Source of the DNA: Candidatus Schneewindia gallinarum
GTDB lineage: Bacteria; Bacillota; Clostridia; Oscillospirales; Ruminococcaceae
Length of the DNA: 64,000 bases
NCBI GenBank assembly: GCA_904420175.1
Contig: CAJFUF010000009.1
Coordinates: forward strand, 18,385 to 82,384
Direction of reading: 5' to 3'
Part shown: piece by piece, positions 48,976 to 58,024 of the stretch
Layout: each line of letters opens with the position of its first letter
Numbering within the stretch: the stretch's first letter is position 1
Made by a program: the position numbers and the translations under genes
Notes under the pieces: generated by a model
Databases searched by the model: none
What the model was told of the DNA's origin: nothing
Seen by the model: the letters and a program-made list of their open reading frames with translations, nothing else

Positions 48976-49809
48976 GTGGGCTGTGTTTATGCGGCGTTGG
49001 CCCTGCTTGCAGCGGCGGGCCTGTGGGCGTTTCTCTATTATCAGAACAACCATCTGACGGTCAGCCGGTATGTCCTGCCGGAGCTGAAAGAACTGCGGAT
49101 TGTGCACCTGTCCGACCTGCACGGCAAGCGCTTCGGAAAGCATGACGAGAAGCTGCTGAGCCGTATCAGGCAGCTGCGCCCCGACCTTATCCTGTTTACG
49201 GGGGACGTGGTGTATAAGCGGAAGCCGGATATCCGCCGCTCCCTGCCGTTTATCCGTGCGGCGGCGGAGATTGCCCCGTTTTATTTTGTATCCGGCAATC
49301 ATGAGCATTGGGGCAATGATTATGAGGGCATCGTCCGGCAGCTGTGCGAAGCGGGTGCCATCTCCCTTGAGGACAGGGCGGTAACCCTGCCCTGCGGAAT
49401 CACGCTGGCCGGAAGTATCGACGGGGGAATTCTGCCTGAAATAGAAGGGGAGAAGCGGGCGGCCCGCCGGGCCAGGGTGCGCAGCCGCATGCTGCCGCTG
49501 AAGAAGCTGAAGGGGAAGGGATGCAGCATCCTGCTTTCCCACCGTCCGGAACTGACGGATATCTATGACGAGCTGGGCTTTGATCTTGTGCTGTGCGGTC
49601 ACGCCCACGGCGGCCAGTTCCGCCTGCCCTTTGTGGGGGCGGTGTTCGCGCCGGGGCAGGGCCTGTTCCCCAAATATACCGCGGGGGTGCACCGCTTCCC
49701 GCACACTACCATGGTGGTCAGCCGGGGCCTCGGAAAAAGCCTGTTTCCTTTCCGGCTCTTCAACTGTCCGGAGATTGTTTTTCTGACTGGGGAGGCAGAG
49801 CAGCACTGA
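48976..49809 (+). CDS. Membrane-anchored metallophosphoesterase (YkuE-like)
   Basis: A 277-residue protein starting at GTG 48976, with one N-terminal membrane helix (about 2-20). The metallophosphatase motifs are in order: IVHLSDLHG (D-x-H), LFTGDVV (GD), SGNHEHW (GNHE), LLSHRPE and CGHAHGGQ (GHxH). The active site binds two metals and faces outside the membrane. Relatives such as YkuE or LpxH-like enzymes act on phospholipid-type or nucleotide substrates; the target is unknown. The start is less certain because the ribosome site (GGCGGTAGGCG) is weak. Confidence 0.87.
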   Translation: MGCVYAALALLAAAGLWAFLYYQNNHLTVSRYVLPELKELRIVHLSDLHGKRFGKHDEKLLSRIRQLRPDLILFTGDVVYKRKPDIRRSLPFIRAAAEIAPFYFVSGNHEHWGNDYEGIVRQLCEAGAISLEDRAVTLPCGITLAGSIDGGILPEIEGEKRAARRARVRSRMLPLKKLKGKGCSILLSHRPELTDIYDELGFDLVLCGHAHGGQFRLPFVGAVFAPGQGLFPKYTAGVHRFPHTTMVVSRGLGKSLFPFRLFNCPEIVFLTGEAEQH

Positions 49810-49956
49810 AACAGCCGGTATCTTTTCCGTGGTTTGTGAGTTTTTCACCAAAAAGCGGCTTCTAAAACAGTTTTTTATGTAATATAGCAAAAAAAACGGC
49901 TGCAACTTTGGTACATTTGCGAATGGAAACCTGTGCCGCCCTGTGTTATGATATAG

Positions 49957-50045
49957 ACACAACAGAGACAGTTACTGATTTCTTCATAAAATTCCTTTCC
50001 GACAAAGCAAAAACCACCTTCGAAAGAAGGTGGTTTTTGCTTTGT
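49957..50045 (+). ncRNA. Possible small RNA ending in a 20-bp hairpin
   Basis: A TATGAT-like -10 near 49949 (with TGGAAA 17 bases upstream) precedes about 90 bases that end in a perfect 20-bp stem with a GAAA loop (50002-50045). There is no ORF. It may simply be the 3' end of the phosphoesterase transcript. Confidence 0.25.
50002..50045. terminator. 20-bp hairpin with GNRA loop
   Basis: ACAAAGCAAAAACCACCTTC / GAAGGTGGTTTTTGCTTTGT, loop GAAA. The inner GC stem followed by paired A/T tracts is the shape of a bidirectional intrinsic terminator. The rest of 49810-50245 is AT-rich in places and carries no gene I can support. Confidence 0.8.
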
Positions 50046-50245
50046 ATCGGCTCCTTTGGCTGCACGCGGCGAAAGAAGATGGGGAACAGGGCGCCCGTCC
50101 CCGCCTGCTGCAAAGCGAGAGAACCCTATCCCATATACAACAATAAGAAAAACAGAGTAAAACGAAGAAAAATTAAGAAAACACCAGAAAAACAAAAAGT
50201 AAATCGGGGCAGTTCGCCAAAAATCCAAATAATCATGAAAATTGC

Positions 50246-50274
50246 TTGACAAACCGCGTTAAAGCTTATATAGT
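50246..50274 (+). promoter_or_regulatory. potABCD promoter
   Basis: TTGACA, 17 bases, TATAGT: near-consensus, with a predicted start near 50281 and a leader of about 150 bases. Confidence 0.88.
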
Positions 50275-50280
50275 ATGTGT

Positions 50281-50430
50281 TGTATTTTTGCATCTGTGCC
50301 AGCAGATCCGTGCGGTTCACAGCCTGTCGAACCAACACCCGGGGGAAGGGCCTTTTGTGGCGGCCTGTGGGGGCCGGACCTGCGGCACGCGGAAAAATCT
50401 GTGCGGTGAACTGCAAAGGGGGATGCATTG
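50281..50430 (+). promoter_or_regulatory. Long GC-rich leader of the pot operon
   Basis: About 150 untranslated bases with possible pairings (GTTCAC near 50316 with GTGAAC near 50405, and the repeated string TGTGCGGT/CGTGCGGT). No known riboswitch signature or T-tract terminator is recognised. Confidence 0.35.
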
Positions 50431-51480
50431 ATGGATAATGTCATTGTAGAGTTGAAGGACATCTGCGTCGACTTCGATGGGCAGAGGGTGGTGAATAAGC
50501 TGAACCTGACCATCCACGACAATGAGTTTGTCACCCTTCTGGGGCCGAGCGGATGCGGGAAAACCACCACACTTCGCGTGATAGGTGGTTTTGTTTCGCC
50601 TGATGAAGGGGACGTGTTTTTTGAGGGGAAGCGCATTAACGACGTACCGCCGCACAAGCGGATGGTCAACACGGTGTTTCAGCGCTATGCGCTGTTCCCG
50701 CACCTCAACGTCTATGACAACGTGGCTTTCGGCTTAAAGGTGCAGAAGCTGGACAAGCGGGAGATTAAATCCCGGGTGAGTGAAATGTTGGAGCTGGTGG
50801 GCTTAAAGGGGTTTGAACAGCGCGGCATCGGCCAGTTGTCCGGCGGGCAGCAGCAGCGCGTCGCCATTGCGCGGGCACTGGTCAACCGGCCCAAGGTGCT
50901 TCTGCTGGACGAGCCGCTGGGCGCACTGGACCTCAAACTGCGCAAGGATATGCAGATTGAGCTGAAACGCATCCAGCAGTCCACCGGGATCACCTTCATC
51001 TATGTCACCCACGACCAGGAGGAGGCGCTGACCATGTCGGACACCGTCGTTGTGATGCGCGACGGTGTGATCCAGCAGGTGGGCACCCCGCAGGATATTT
51101 ATAACGAGCCGCAGAACGCTTTTGTGGCCGACTTTATCGGTGAAAGCAACATCCTTGAGGGGATGATGTATAAGGACTTCCTTGTCCAGTTTGCCGGTGC
51201 GGATTTCGAGTGCGTGGACAAGGGCTTTGGCCGTATGGAACGGGTCCAGGTGGTGATCCGGCCGGAGGACATCAAAATTGTCCCGCAGATTCAGGGCCAG
51301 CTGACCGGCGTAATCGAGTCGGTCATCTTCAAGGGCGTCCACTATGAAATGGTGGCGGACGGCTGCGGTTACAAGTGGCTGATCCACTCCACCACAGCGG
51401 CGGAGGTGGGCTCTGTCATCGGCATGCGCCTCGACCCGGAGGATATCCATATTATGAAGCGGGAGGAGGACGCAAAATGA
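50431..51480 (+). CDS. potA: Spermidine/putrescine ABC transporter ATP-binding protein
   Basis: A 349-residue ATPase. Walker [10 protein letters not shown], signature [15 protein letters not shown], Walker [14 protein letters not shown]-loop [11 protein letters not shown], then a C-terminal TOBE-like domain ([11 protein letters not shown]). It powers polyamine import with PotB, PotC and PotD. I chose ATG at 50431 with AAAGGGGG about eight bases upstream; TTG at 50428 is less likely. The stop overlaps potB (ATGA). Confidence 0.95.
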   Translation: MDNVIVELKDICVDFDGQRVVNKLNLTIHDNEFVTLLGPSGCGKTTTLRVIGGFVSPDEGDVFFEGKRINDVPPHKRMVNTVFQRYALFPHLNVYDNVAFGLKVQKLDKREIKSRVSEMLELVGLKGFEQRGIGQLSGGQQQRVAIARALVNRPKVLLLDEPLGALDLKLRKDMQIELKRIQQSTGITFIYVTHDQEEALTMSDTVVVMRDGVIQQVGTPQDIYNEPQNAFVADFIGESNILEGMMYKDFLVQFAGADFECVDKGFGRMERVQVVIRPEDIKIVPQIQGQLTGVIESVIFKGVHYEMVADGCGYKWLIHSTTAAEVGSVIGMRLDPEDIHIMKREEDAK

Positions 51481-52283
51481 AAGCAAAATCTCCTGCCTAT
51501 CCCTATCTTGCATGGATGATAATTTTCATTGTGGCCCCGCTGCTGATTGTGGCCTATTTCGCATTTACGGATAAGACGGGGGCCTTTACGCTGGCGAACA
51601 TCTCCCAGGCGGGCCAGTTTTCCCCCGTGCTGCTCAAGTCGGTGTACCTTGCGGCCATCGCCACCGTCATCTGCCTTATCATCGCCTATCCGCTGGCATA
51701 CATCCTGTCCCGCACAAAGGTGCGCACCCAGCGTATGCTGGTCATGCTGGTGATGCTGCCCATGTGGATGAACTTTCTGCTGCGGACCTACGCTTGGATG
51801 ACCATCCTTGAAAACAACGGGATTTTAAACCGGTTTTTCGGCCTGTTCGGCCTCGGCCCGTTTGAGATGATTAACACGCAAGGGGCTGTGGTGCTGGGCA
51901 TGGTGTACAACTATCTGCCGTTTATGATTCTGCCACTGTATTCCATTATGGAGAAAATTGACGGCAGCGTTATTGAGGCGGCGCAGGACCTGGGCTGCAG
52001 CAGCATGGGCGTGATGCGCAAGGTGGTGCTGCCCCTGTCCGTGCCGGGTATTACTTCCGGCATCACCATGGTGTTTGTGCCTGCCGTGTCCACCTTCATC
52101 ATCTCCAAAATGCTGGGTGGCGGCGGAAACCTGCTGATTGGCGATATTATCGATCTGCAGTTTTTGGGGCTTGACTACAACCCGCACCTCGGCAGCGCCA
52201 TCTCCCTGGTGCTGATGGTGCTTATCCTGCTGTGCATGAGCATCTTTAACCAGTTCGACAATGAGGAGGCGGTGCTGCTATGA
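51477..52283 (+). CDS. potB: Spermidine/putrescine ABC transporter permease
   Basis: A 268-residue permease with six membrane helices and the EAA coupling loop ([27 protein letters not shown]). It starts at ATG 51477, overlapping the potA stop by four bases, and ends overlapping potC by four. It forms the channel with PotC. The track start at 51375 is inside potA. Confidence 0.94.
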   Translation: MKAKSPAYPYLAWMIIFIVAPLLIVAYFAFTDKTGAFTLANISQAGQFSPVLLKSVYLAAIATVICLIIAYPLAYILSRTKVRTQRMLVMLVMLPMWMNFLLRTYAWMTILENNGILNRFFGLFGLGPFEMINTQGAVVLGMVYNYLPFMILPLYSIMEKIDGSVIEAAQDLGCSSMGVMRKVVLPLSVPGITSGITMVFVPAVSTFIISKMLGGGGNLLIGDIIDLQFLGLDYNPHLGSAISLVLMVLILLCMSIFNQFDNEEAVLL

Positions 52284-53077
52284 AAAAACTGTCCAAGCTT
52301 TACCTCGGCATCGTCTTTTTCTTCCTGTATGCGCCGATCCTCGTGCTGATTGTCTTTTCCTTCAACCAGTCGAAAAGCCGATCTGTCTGGACCGGCTTCA
52401 CCCTCGACTGGTATGTGAAGCTGTTTCACAATGAAGTCATTTTAAACTCTCTGTGGACGACGCTTTCCATTGCACTGATTGCGGGCGTGGTGTCCACCAT
52501 TCTCGGCACGGCCGCCGCGGTGGGGATCTCCTCCATGCGCAGGGGCCCGCGCCGTCTGGTGATAAACACCACCTACCTGCCCATTATGAACCCGGAAATC
52601 CTCACCGGCGTGTCCTTAATGCTGCTGTTCAGCTTTTTGGCCATTCCGCGTGGGTATCTGACGCTGGTTATCGCCCACATCACATTCTGTGTGCCGTACG
52701 TCATCCTGTCCGTCCTGCCGAAACTGCGGCAGATGGACCGCTTTGTGTATGAGGCGGCGCTGGATCTTGGCTGCAGCCCGAGAAAGGCGTTTTTCAAAGC
52801 GGTTGTCCCGCAGATTATGCCGGGCATTATGACCGGCTTTCTGATGGCGCTGACCTACTCCATTGACGATTTTGTCATCAGCTACTTTGTATCCGGGTCC
52901 AGTGCGCAGACGCTGCCCATCACCATCTACTCCATGACACGCCGCCGTGTCAGCCCGGAGATCAACGCGCTGTCCACTATCCTGTTTCTGGCAGTGCTGA
53001 CCGTGCTGCTTCTCATCAATGTGAAGGACGCGAAAATTTGGAAGGAGAGAAGGAAGAAGGAGGCGGCGCGGCTGTGA
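52280..53077 (+). CDS. potC: Spermidine/putrescine ABC transporter permease
   Basis: A 265-residue permease with six membrane helices and the EAA loop (YEAALDLGCSPRKAFFKAVVPQIMPG). It starts at ATG 52280 with GAGGAGG upstream inside potB and ends in a GTGA overlap with potD. Partner of PotB in polyamine import. C-terminal tail is short and basic (KERRKKEAA). Confidence 0.94.
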   Translation: MKKLSKLYLGIVFFFLYAPILVLIVFSFNQSKSRSVWTGFTLDWYVKLFHNEVILNSLWTTLSIALIAGVVSTILGTAAAVGISSMRRGPRRLVINTTYLPIMNPEILTGVSLMLLFSFLAIPRGYLTLVIAHITFCVPYVILSVLPKLRQMDRFVYEAALDLGCSPRKAFFKAVVPQIMPGIMTGFLMALTYSIDDFVISYFVSGSSAQTLPITIYSMTRRRVSPEINALSTILFLAVLTVLLLINVKDAKIWKERRKKEAARL

Positions 53078-54294
53078 AAAAGTTTGTGTGCATCCTGCTT
53101 GCCCTGTTCCTGCTGGCCGCCCTGCCCCTGTCCTGTCGGGCGGAGGAGATAAACGGGGTCGACGTCAGCGGCTTCACCGGGGATTACGATAAATTCAAGG
53201 GACAGAACATCACAATCAACGTGTACAACTGGGGCGAGTACATCTCGGAGGGCAGCGACGGAGAGAGCCTTGACGTAAACCAGCTGTTTGAAGAGCTGAC
53301 GGGCATCCACGTCAACTACCTGAACTTTGCCACCAATGAGGAGCTGTATGCCAAACTGAAGGCGGGCGGCGCGGACTACGACGTGATTTTCCCCTCGGAT
53401 TATATGATTAGCCGCATGATTGAGGAGGATATGCTGGAGAAGCTGGACTTCTCCAACATCCCCAACTACGCGAACATCAGCGATAACTTCAAAAACATGG
53501 AGCATGACCCCAATAACGAGTATTGCGTGCCCTATATGTGGGGCACGGTGGGGATTGTGTACAACACCACCATGGTGGAGGAGGTCCCGGACAGCTGGGA
53601 CGCCCTGTGGGACGAGCAGTACGCCGGGCAGATCCTCATGTTTTCCAACCCGCGTGACGCCTTCGGCATTGCCCAGTTCAAGCTGGGCTACTCCGTCAAC
53701 ACCACCGATCCGGTGGAAATTGAGGAGGCCGCAGCTGAACTGCGCAACCAAAAACCGCTGGTGGCCGCCTATGTCATGGATGAAATTTTTGACAAGATGG
53801 GGGGCGGGGAAGCGGCCCTGGCCCCGTATTACGCAGGTGACGCCATCACCATGATGGAGGAAAACCCCGACTTGGCCTTTGTTGTGCCGAAGGAGGGGAC
53901 AAACCTGTTTTCCGACGCCATGTGCATCCCCAAGGGCGCAAAAAACAAGGAGGCGGCGGAACTGTACATCAATTTTATGTGCGAAGGTCCGGTGGCCCTT
54001 GCCAATAGCGAATACATCGGCTACTCCTCCCCAAACGAGGCGGCGCTGGCATTGATGGACGAGGAGATGCGGAACAATAAGATTGCCTACCCGGATGAAG
54101 GGGTGCTGGACAATACCGAGCCGTTCCTCAACCTGGATGAGGAGTCCAATGTGCTGATGAGCAATCTGTGGACCTACATCATCAGCAGCAATGACAATTA
54201 CAACCAGCTGGTGATGCCGGCCTTTGTGCTGGGCGCCGTGGCACTGTCCATCGGCATCAATGTGGCCCGCTCACGCAGGCGAAAACCGAAATAA
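53074..54294 (+). CDS. potD: Polyamine-binding protein PotD with a C-terminal membrane anchor
   Basis: A 406-residue substrate-binding protein. N-terminal signal sequence (about 1-22, CILLALFLLAALPLSC) is followed by the PotD fold: INVYNWGEYI, DVIFPSDYMISRM, CVPYMWGTVGIVYNTTMV, and AAELYINFMC. The Cys in PLSC is a poor lipobox, so lipid anchoring is uncertain. Unlike typical PotD (about 350 residues) it ends with a hydrophobic helix (MPAFVLGAVALSIGINV) and a basic tail (ARSRRRKPK), which would hold the protein in the membrane from its C-terminus. Last gene of the operon, four-base overlaps throughout. Confidence 0.9.
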   Translation: MKKFVCILLALFLLAALPLSCRAEEINGVDVSGFTGDYDKFKGQNITINVYNWGEYISEGSDGESLDVNQLFEELTGIHVNYLNFATNEELYAKLKAGGADYDVIFPSDYMISRMIEEDMLEKLDFSNIPNYANISDNFKNMEHDPNNEYCVPYMWGTVGIVYNTTMVEEVPDSWDALWDEQYAGQILMFSNPRDAFGIAQFKLGYSVNTTDPVEIEEAAAELRNQKPLVAAYVMDEIFDKMGGGEAALAPYYAGDAITMMEENPDLAFVVPKEGTNLFSDAMCIPKGAKNKEAAELYINFMCEGPVALANSEYIGYSSPNEAALALMDEEMRNNKIAYPDEGVLDNTEPFLNLDEESNVLMSNLWTYIISSNDNYNQLVMPAFVLGAVALSIGINVARSRRRKPK

Positions 54295-54324
54295 AAAAAT
54301 ACCGGCCGTGCGGCCGGTATTTTT
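54295..54324. terminator. Bidirectional terminator, potD / lipoprotein
   Basis: AAAAATACCGGCC / GGCCGGTATTTTT with loop GTGC, between convergent genes. Confidence 0.93.
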
Positions 54325-54333
54325 TGCTGCTTT

Positions 54334-55386
54334 TCAGGGCTGCTGCTCCCTGTAAAATTCTAAATCCAATATGGACAGGGTGTTCTCCCCTGTGGGGACC
54401 AGAAGCGACCGCCCGTCTGCGGACAGCTTGCAGTCGGAGGAGGGGAACAGTTCCGGAATCGAAAGCAGCGCGCCGTCCGACAGGCGGGACAGCTGCAGCG
54501 GCTGGCCGTTCCGGAAGGTGGCAAGCAGTTCGCCTGCCGGCTGAAAGTGCCAGCCCACCTCCTCCAGCAGCACCCTGGTGTTTTCTCCCCCGCGGCTGAA
54601 ACATACCACGCTGCCCTGCGTCAAATCCTCCTTGTCGGGATAGGCGTAGGCATAGACCATGCCGGAGTCGATGGCAATGTTCTCAATCCGCGCAAAAGCG
54701 GTGGGGAAGGACACGGTTTCTTCTGTTTCAAGGGAAAAGCATTTTATCTTCGCCTTGCCGGAAGAGAAGTCGCACCAGTAGACGGCCTCGTCCGTCATGC
54801 CGTGGTAGGCGCTGCCGGAGGCTGCGGGAAATGTCGCGGCGATACGGCTTCTCCCGGTGCCGAACTGGTAAAGGTACAGGGCAATGTCGCCCACATTGTT
54901 GTCCAGTTGTAAAAAACTGACGTATCCTCCGCCGGTATGCGGAAGGCCGATGAACATGGACTCGTCCGTGTGGGAAAACAAAATTTCGCTTTGCCCGATG
55001 GCCAGGTCGATGTGGATGAGGTCCTGAGAGGGCCCCAGCGCATCGGAATCGTAAAAGACCAGCTGCCCATCCTCCAACTGTAGCCCGTAAATGGAAGAGG
55101 AAGAGAAACGGCTGCGGTACAGCTCGGTATAGGTGCCGGTGGAAAGCTGGTATTCATACAGCACAGCGCCCATACTGGCGCTTCCGGTGCCGACATACAG
55201 TGTCCCGCCGTCCAGCACGGCATCCGTCATGCCGGTAAACTCAAACTGCAGCTCCCACACGCCGTCCTGGGCGGACAGCGCCACGTCGCCGCCTGTCTGA
55301 ACCGGAATCTCGGCCGCAGGCGTGACGCCGCATCCGCACAAAAAGACAAAAAGGAAGCACAGCAGAACCGCCACGACCCGTCTCAT
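54334..55386 (-). CDS. Lipoprotein with propeller-like repeats
   Basis: A 350-residue secreted protein. The signal peptide ends in FLCGC (Cys near residue 19), a lipobox, so it is lipid-anchored outside. The mature part has repeated strand pairs that suggest a beta-propeller (GGTLYVGTGSASMGAVLYEY, GLQLEDGQLVFYDSDA, EAVYWCDFSSGKAKI, SLLVPTGENTLSILDL). No catalytic residues stand out. I chose ATG at 55386, with AAAGGGGGAG upstream; the longer track frame begins near the promoter. Divergent from the LCP gene. Confidence 0.83.
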   Translation of the reverse strand: MRRVVAVLLCFLFVFLCGCGVTPAAEIPVQTGGDVALSAQDGVWELQFEFTGMTDAVLDGGTLYVGTGSASMGAVLYEYQLSTGTYTELYRSRFSSSSIYGLQLEDGQLVFYDSDALGPSQDLIHIDLAIGQSEILFSHTDESMFIGLPHTGGGYVSFLQLDNNVGDIALYLYQFGTGRSRIAATFPAASGSAYHGMTDEAVYWCDFSSGKAKIKCFSLETEETVSFPTAFARIENIAIDSGMVYAYAYPDKEDLTQGSVVCFSRGGENTRVLLEEVGWHFQPAGELLATFRNGQPLQLSRLSDGALLSIPELFPSSDCKLSADGRSLLVPTGENTLSILDLEFYREQQP

Positions 55387-55423
55387 GCTGCACTCCCCCT
55401 TTTTACAATTATTCCCTGTTAAA

Positions 55424-55452
55424 ATTGTATCATTTCCCGGCACAAGCGTCAA
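55424..55452 (-). promoter_or_regulatory. Promoter of the propeller lipoprotein
   Basis: TTGACG, 17 bases, TACAAT on the minus strand. Confidence 0.8.
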
Positions 55453-55538
55453 TTCTTTTCGTCCGTTTCTGAAAAAATATTACAGAAAACAGGACTGCGG
55501 CCGCGAAAAAGGAAAAACCTGTCCCCCATTCGGCAGTT

Positions 55539-55545
55539 TTCGACA
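55539..55545 (-). promoter_or_regulatory. Candidate Spo0A box upstream of the LCP gene
   Basis: TTCGACA (TGTCGAA on the minus strand), about 55 bases upstream of the predicted LCP start site, inside a 14-base string identical to that near the spo0A promoter. Confidence 0.4.
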
Positions 55546-55563
55546 GTTTTCATACTTTGTTCA

Positions 55564-55592
55564 TTGATTTGGCGGACCTGTAGGGCTATAAT
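55564..55592 (+). promoter_or_regulatory. LCP gene promoter
   Basis: TTGATT, 17 bases, TATAAT; predicted start near 55599. Confidence 0.8.
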
Positions 55593-55632
55593 AGAACGGT
55601 AACGGTAAATTTGAATGGAATGGAGTCTTGCT

Positions 55633-56646
55633 GTGAACGTGTTTAAAAAACTGGCACCCAAATCCACCGGCGGACGGATTGCGCTCATCAGCGTTACTGC
55701 GGTCATTTTGATATTGGCAATCCTTACAGGACTGTTTTTTTATTACTTTGGCGGCTTGCAGTCCAGCGGCGAGATGAATACGGAAAATTTAAGCATCAAT
55801 TCAAGCCTGCCGACGGAGACGGGCATCGTCAATGTGGCACTGTTCGGCATTGACTCGGCGGCAAAGAATTCCGATGTGATTATGATTTTATCATTAAACT
55901 ATGATAAAAATGAAATCAAGCTGATTTCCATTGCCCGTGATACACGGGCCAGCATTCCCGGCTACGGGGAAAGGAAAATCAACACGGCATATACCTTTGG
56001 CGGGCCGGAACTTGCTATCCAGACCCTCAACAACAACTTCCACCTGAACATCAAGGACTATGTCACGGTGGACTTTAACCAGTTTAAGGACGTCATTGAC
56101 GCGCTGGGCGGCGTCACCGTGGAAATTACCGAGGCGGAGCGCCGTGCGGCAAACGGCCTTATCTACTCCACCTTTGGCGCAGTCCCGCAGATTCAGTCCA
56201 GCGGCGAGGTGCATTTAAACGGCACCCAGGCGCTGTGCTACTCCCGTATCCGGAACCTGGACAGCGACAACGTCCGTACCCAGCGGCAGAAGAAAGTGCT
56301 GCTGGCTGTGCTGGAGGAGCTGCGCACCAAAAGCGCATTGGAGTACCCGGGCATTATCCGGTCCATCCTGCCCATGGTCACCACCTCGTTCGACTACTTT
56401 GACATTATGGGAATGGCCCAGTTTATCAATGTCACCGATATTCAGGAAACATTCTTCCCCCATGAAAAGAACGATGCCTTTGCGGGTATGGCGTACGGCT
56501 ATTGGTACTATATCTACGACCTGGACGTGGCTGCAGACATGATTCATGCCTTTATTTATGAGGATATCCATCCGGATGACTATGGCGAGTCCTCGTCCTC
56601 CTCTTCCGGAAGCCTGTCCGGCAGCGGCACTTCCGAAACCACATAA
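55633..56646 (+). CDS. LytR-CpsA-Psr (LCP) family cell-wall ligase
   Basis: A 337-residue protein: short basic N-terminus, one membrane helix (about 17-37), and an extracellular LCP domain (about 68-230) with NVALFGIDSAAKNSDVIMILS, ISIARDTRASIPG, KINTAYTFGG, and NGTQALCYSRIRNLDSDNVRTQRQ. LCP proteins transfer teichoic acids or capsule polymers from lipid carriers to peptidoglycan. The C-terminal tail is Ser/Gly-rich. I chose GTG at 55633: TGGAG lies seven bases upstream, within the region the track counts as coding from 55615. Confidence 0.92.
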   Translation: MNVFKKLAPKSTGGRIALISVTAVILILAILTGLFFYYFGGLQSSGEMNTENLSINSSLPTETGIVNVALFGIDSAAKNSDVIMILSLNYDKNEIKLISIARDTRASIPGYGERKINTAYTFGGPELAIQTLNNNFHLNIKDYVTVDFNQFKDVIDALGGVTVEITEAERRAANGLIYSTFGAVPQIQSSGEVHLNGTQALCYSRIRNLDSDNVRTQRQKKVLLAVLEELRTKSALEYPGIIRSILPMVTTSFDYFDIMGMAQFINVTDIQETFFPHEKNDAFAGMAYGYWYYIYDLDVAADMIHAFIYEDIHPDDYGESSSSSSGSLSGSGTSETT

Positions 56647-56681
56647 AAAAGGTGCGAAGAAACTTTCTTCGCACCTTTTTT
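56645..56681. terminator. Bidirectional terminator, LCP / S1 protein
   Basis: AAAAAAGGTGCGAAGA / TCTTCGCACCTTTTTT, loop AACTT, overlapping the LCP stop; the convergent S1 gene ends three bases beyond. Confidence 0.92.
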
Positions 56682-56683
56682 CT

Positions 56684-57619
56684 TTACTCCTGCCCGAACA
56701 CCGTCTCCACCAGCCGCGGGCAGCATGCAGGGGAGTAGCGCCAGCGGTCGATATGCCCGCTGTCCTCGTAGTACTGCATGGGCTGGGCGGAAAGCTCGGA
56801 AAAAAAGCTGTCGACCACCGTCAGCTTAATCTTCATTTTTTCCGGAATAAGGCTTTTGATGTACACACTGGCCGTCTGTCCGACTTGTACGCCCTCCTTG
56901 GGCTCCGCCAGCCCCGCCAAATTGGGTGTCAGCTCCACAAAAATACCGTAGTGCTCGACAGAGCGCACGATGCCGGTGACCGTCTCGTCCCGGTGAAACA
57001 GCCTGGCATTTTCCTCCCAGGTGCCGAGCAGCTCCTTGTGGGTCAGAAAGACCCGTCCGCCCTCCAACGCCTTAATGACCGCGCGGATGTTCTGCCCCAC
57101 CTGAAACCGGTCGGACGGGTGGGAGATGCGGGAGACGGAGATAGAGTCGATGGGGATGAGGGAGGAAATGCCGCAGCCGATGTCCACAAAGCAGCCGAAG
57201 GGTTCCAGATGGGTCACCTCGGCAGGGATGACATCGCCCGGCTTTAATTGATCGATGTAATGTTCCCGGCAGGCCAGCTGGGCCGCCTTGCGCGACAGGG
57301 AAAACAGCAGCCGCCCGTCCGGGTCGGTGGTCAGCCCCAGGATTTTAAAGCAGACGGGCTTACCCACCCTGGACAGGATGGCAATATCTTTGACGGTGCC
57401 GTCACTGATGCCGATGGCCCCTTCCTCCCTGGGGATGAAGCCGCGCCACGGCCCGAATTCCACATATAAATTATGACCGCTGTCGCACACCGTGGCGCGG
57501 CCCTCCACAATGTCGCCTGCGGCAATGGTTTCTTTTACGGCGCCCATGGTCCGTATGCGCACCGCGTTTTCCGCAGTGCCAAGCAGCCAGCCCTCCGGCA
57601 GGAAGCAACCAGTATTCAT
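56684..57619 (-). CDS. S1-domain RNA-binding protein
   Basis: A 311-residue protein with repeated S1 (OB-fold) RNA-binding modules: repeat 1 about 28-100 (GDIVEGRATVCDSGHNLYVEFGPWRGFIPREE), repeat 2 about 120-185 (LKPGDVIPAEVTHLEPFGCFVDIGCGISSLIP), repeat 3 about 205-265 (ETVTGIVRSVEHYGIFVELTPNLAGL). It resembles RpsA-like proteins of Firmicutes that have no direct ribosomal role. I chose ATG at 57619, with GGGGG nine bases upstream. Probably binds mRNA or helps translation; exact role unknown. Confidence 0.88.
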   Translation of the reverse strand: MNTGCFLPEGWLLGTAENAVRIRTMGAVKETIAAGDIVEGRATVCDSGHNLYVEFGPWRGFIPREEGAIGISDGTVKDIAILSRVGKPVCFKILGLTTDPDGRLLFSLSRKAAQLACREHYIDQLKPGDVIPAEVTHLEPFGCFVDIGCGISSLIPIDSISVSRISHPSDRFQVGQNIRAVIKALEGGRVFLTHKELLGTWEENARLFHRDETVTGIVRSVEHYGIFVELTPNLAGLAEPKEGVQVGQTASVYIKSLIPEKMKIKLTVVDSFFSELSAQPMQYYEDSGHIDRWRYSPACCPRLVETVFGQE

Positions 57620-57793
57620 CGTTTTCAACCCCCAGTTTTTTTGTTTCCTATCAATCTATATGCACGGGCCCAAGGGGGATATCTCCAAAATTATGTTTCG
57701 GAGGGAAAAACGTCTTTTAAAACGGGAAAGAGAATGGTATAATATAGTGCGTTAATATGGGGCAGAAGGCCCAAGGGAAAGGATGAGTCAGGT

Positions 57794-57979
57794 TTGAATA
57801 TCGCGGTTGGCGATGTCATTCGCATGAAAAAACCACACCCCTGCGGCGCGTACGAGTTTTTGGTGCTGCGCGTGGGGATGGATTTTAAAATCCGTTGTCT
57901 CGGCTGCGGACATGAGGTGATGGCTCCGCGCAAAAAAATCGAGAGAAACATCAAAAAACATATCCCGAAGGAACCATAG
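57794..57979 (+). CDS. DUF951 protein
   Basis: A 61-residue protein matching DUF951 (VGDVIRMKKPHPCGAYEFLVLRVGMDFKIRCLGCGHEVMAPRKKIER). It keeps the three conserved cysteines in HPCG and CLGCG, so zinc binding is likely. The small basic OB-like domain is widespread in Firmicutes, usually beside ribosome-biogenesis or release-factor genes, but its function is unknown. TTG start at 57794 with AGGATGAG upstream. TATAAT at 57738-57743 is a likely -10 with a weak TTTTAA -35. Confidence 0.9.
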   Translation: MNIAVGDVIRMKKPHPCGAYEFLVLRVGMDFKIRCLGCGHEVMAPRKKIERNIKKHIPKEP

Positions 57980-58024
57980 CGCGAAGGGGAACGACGGCCC
58001 TATTTTTCATACAGGAGGAAACGT

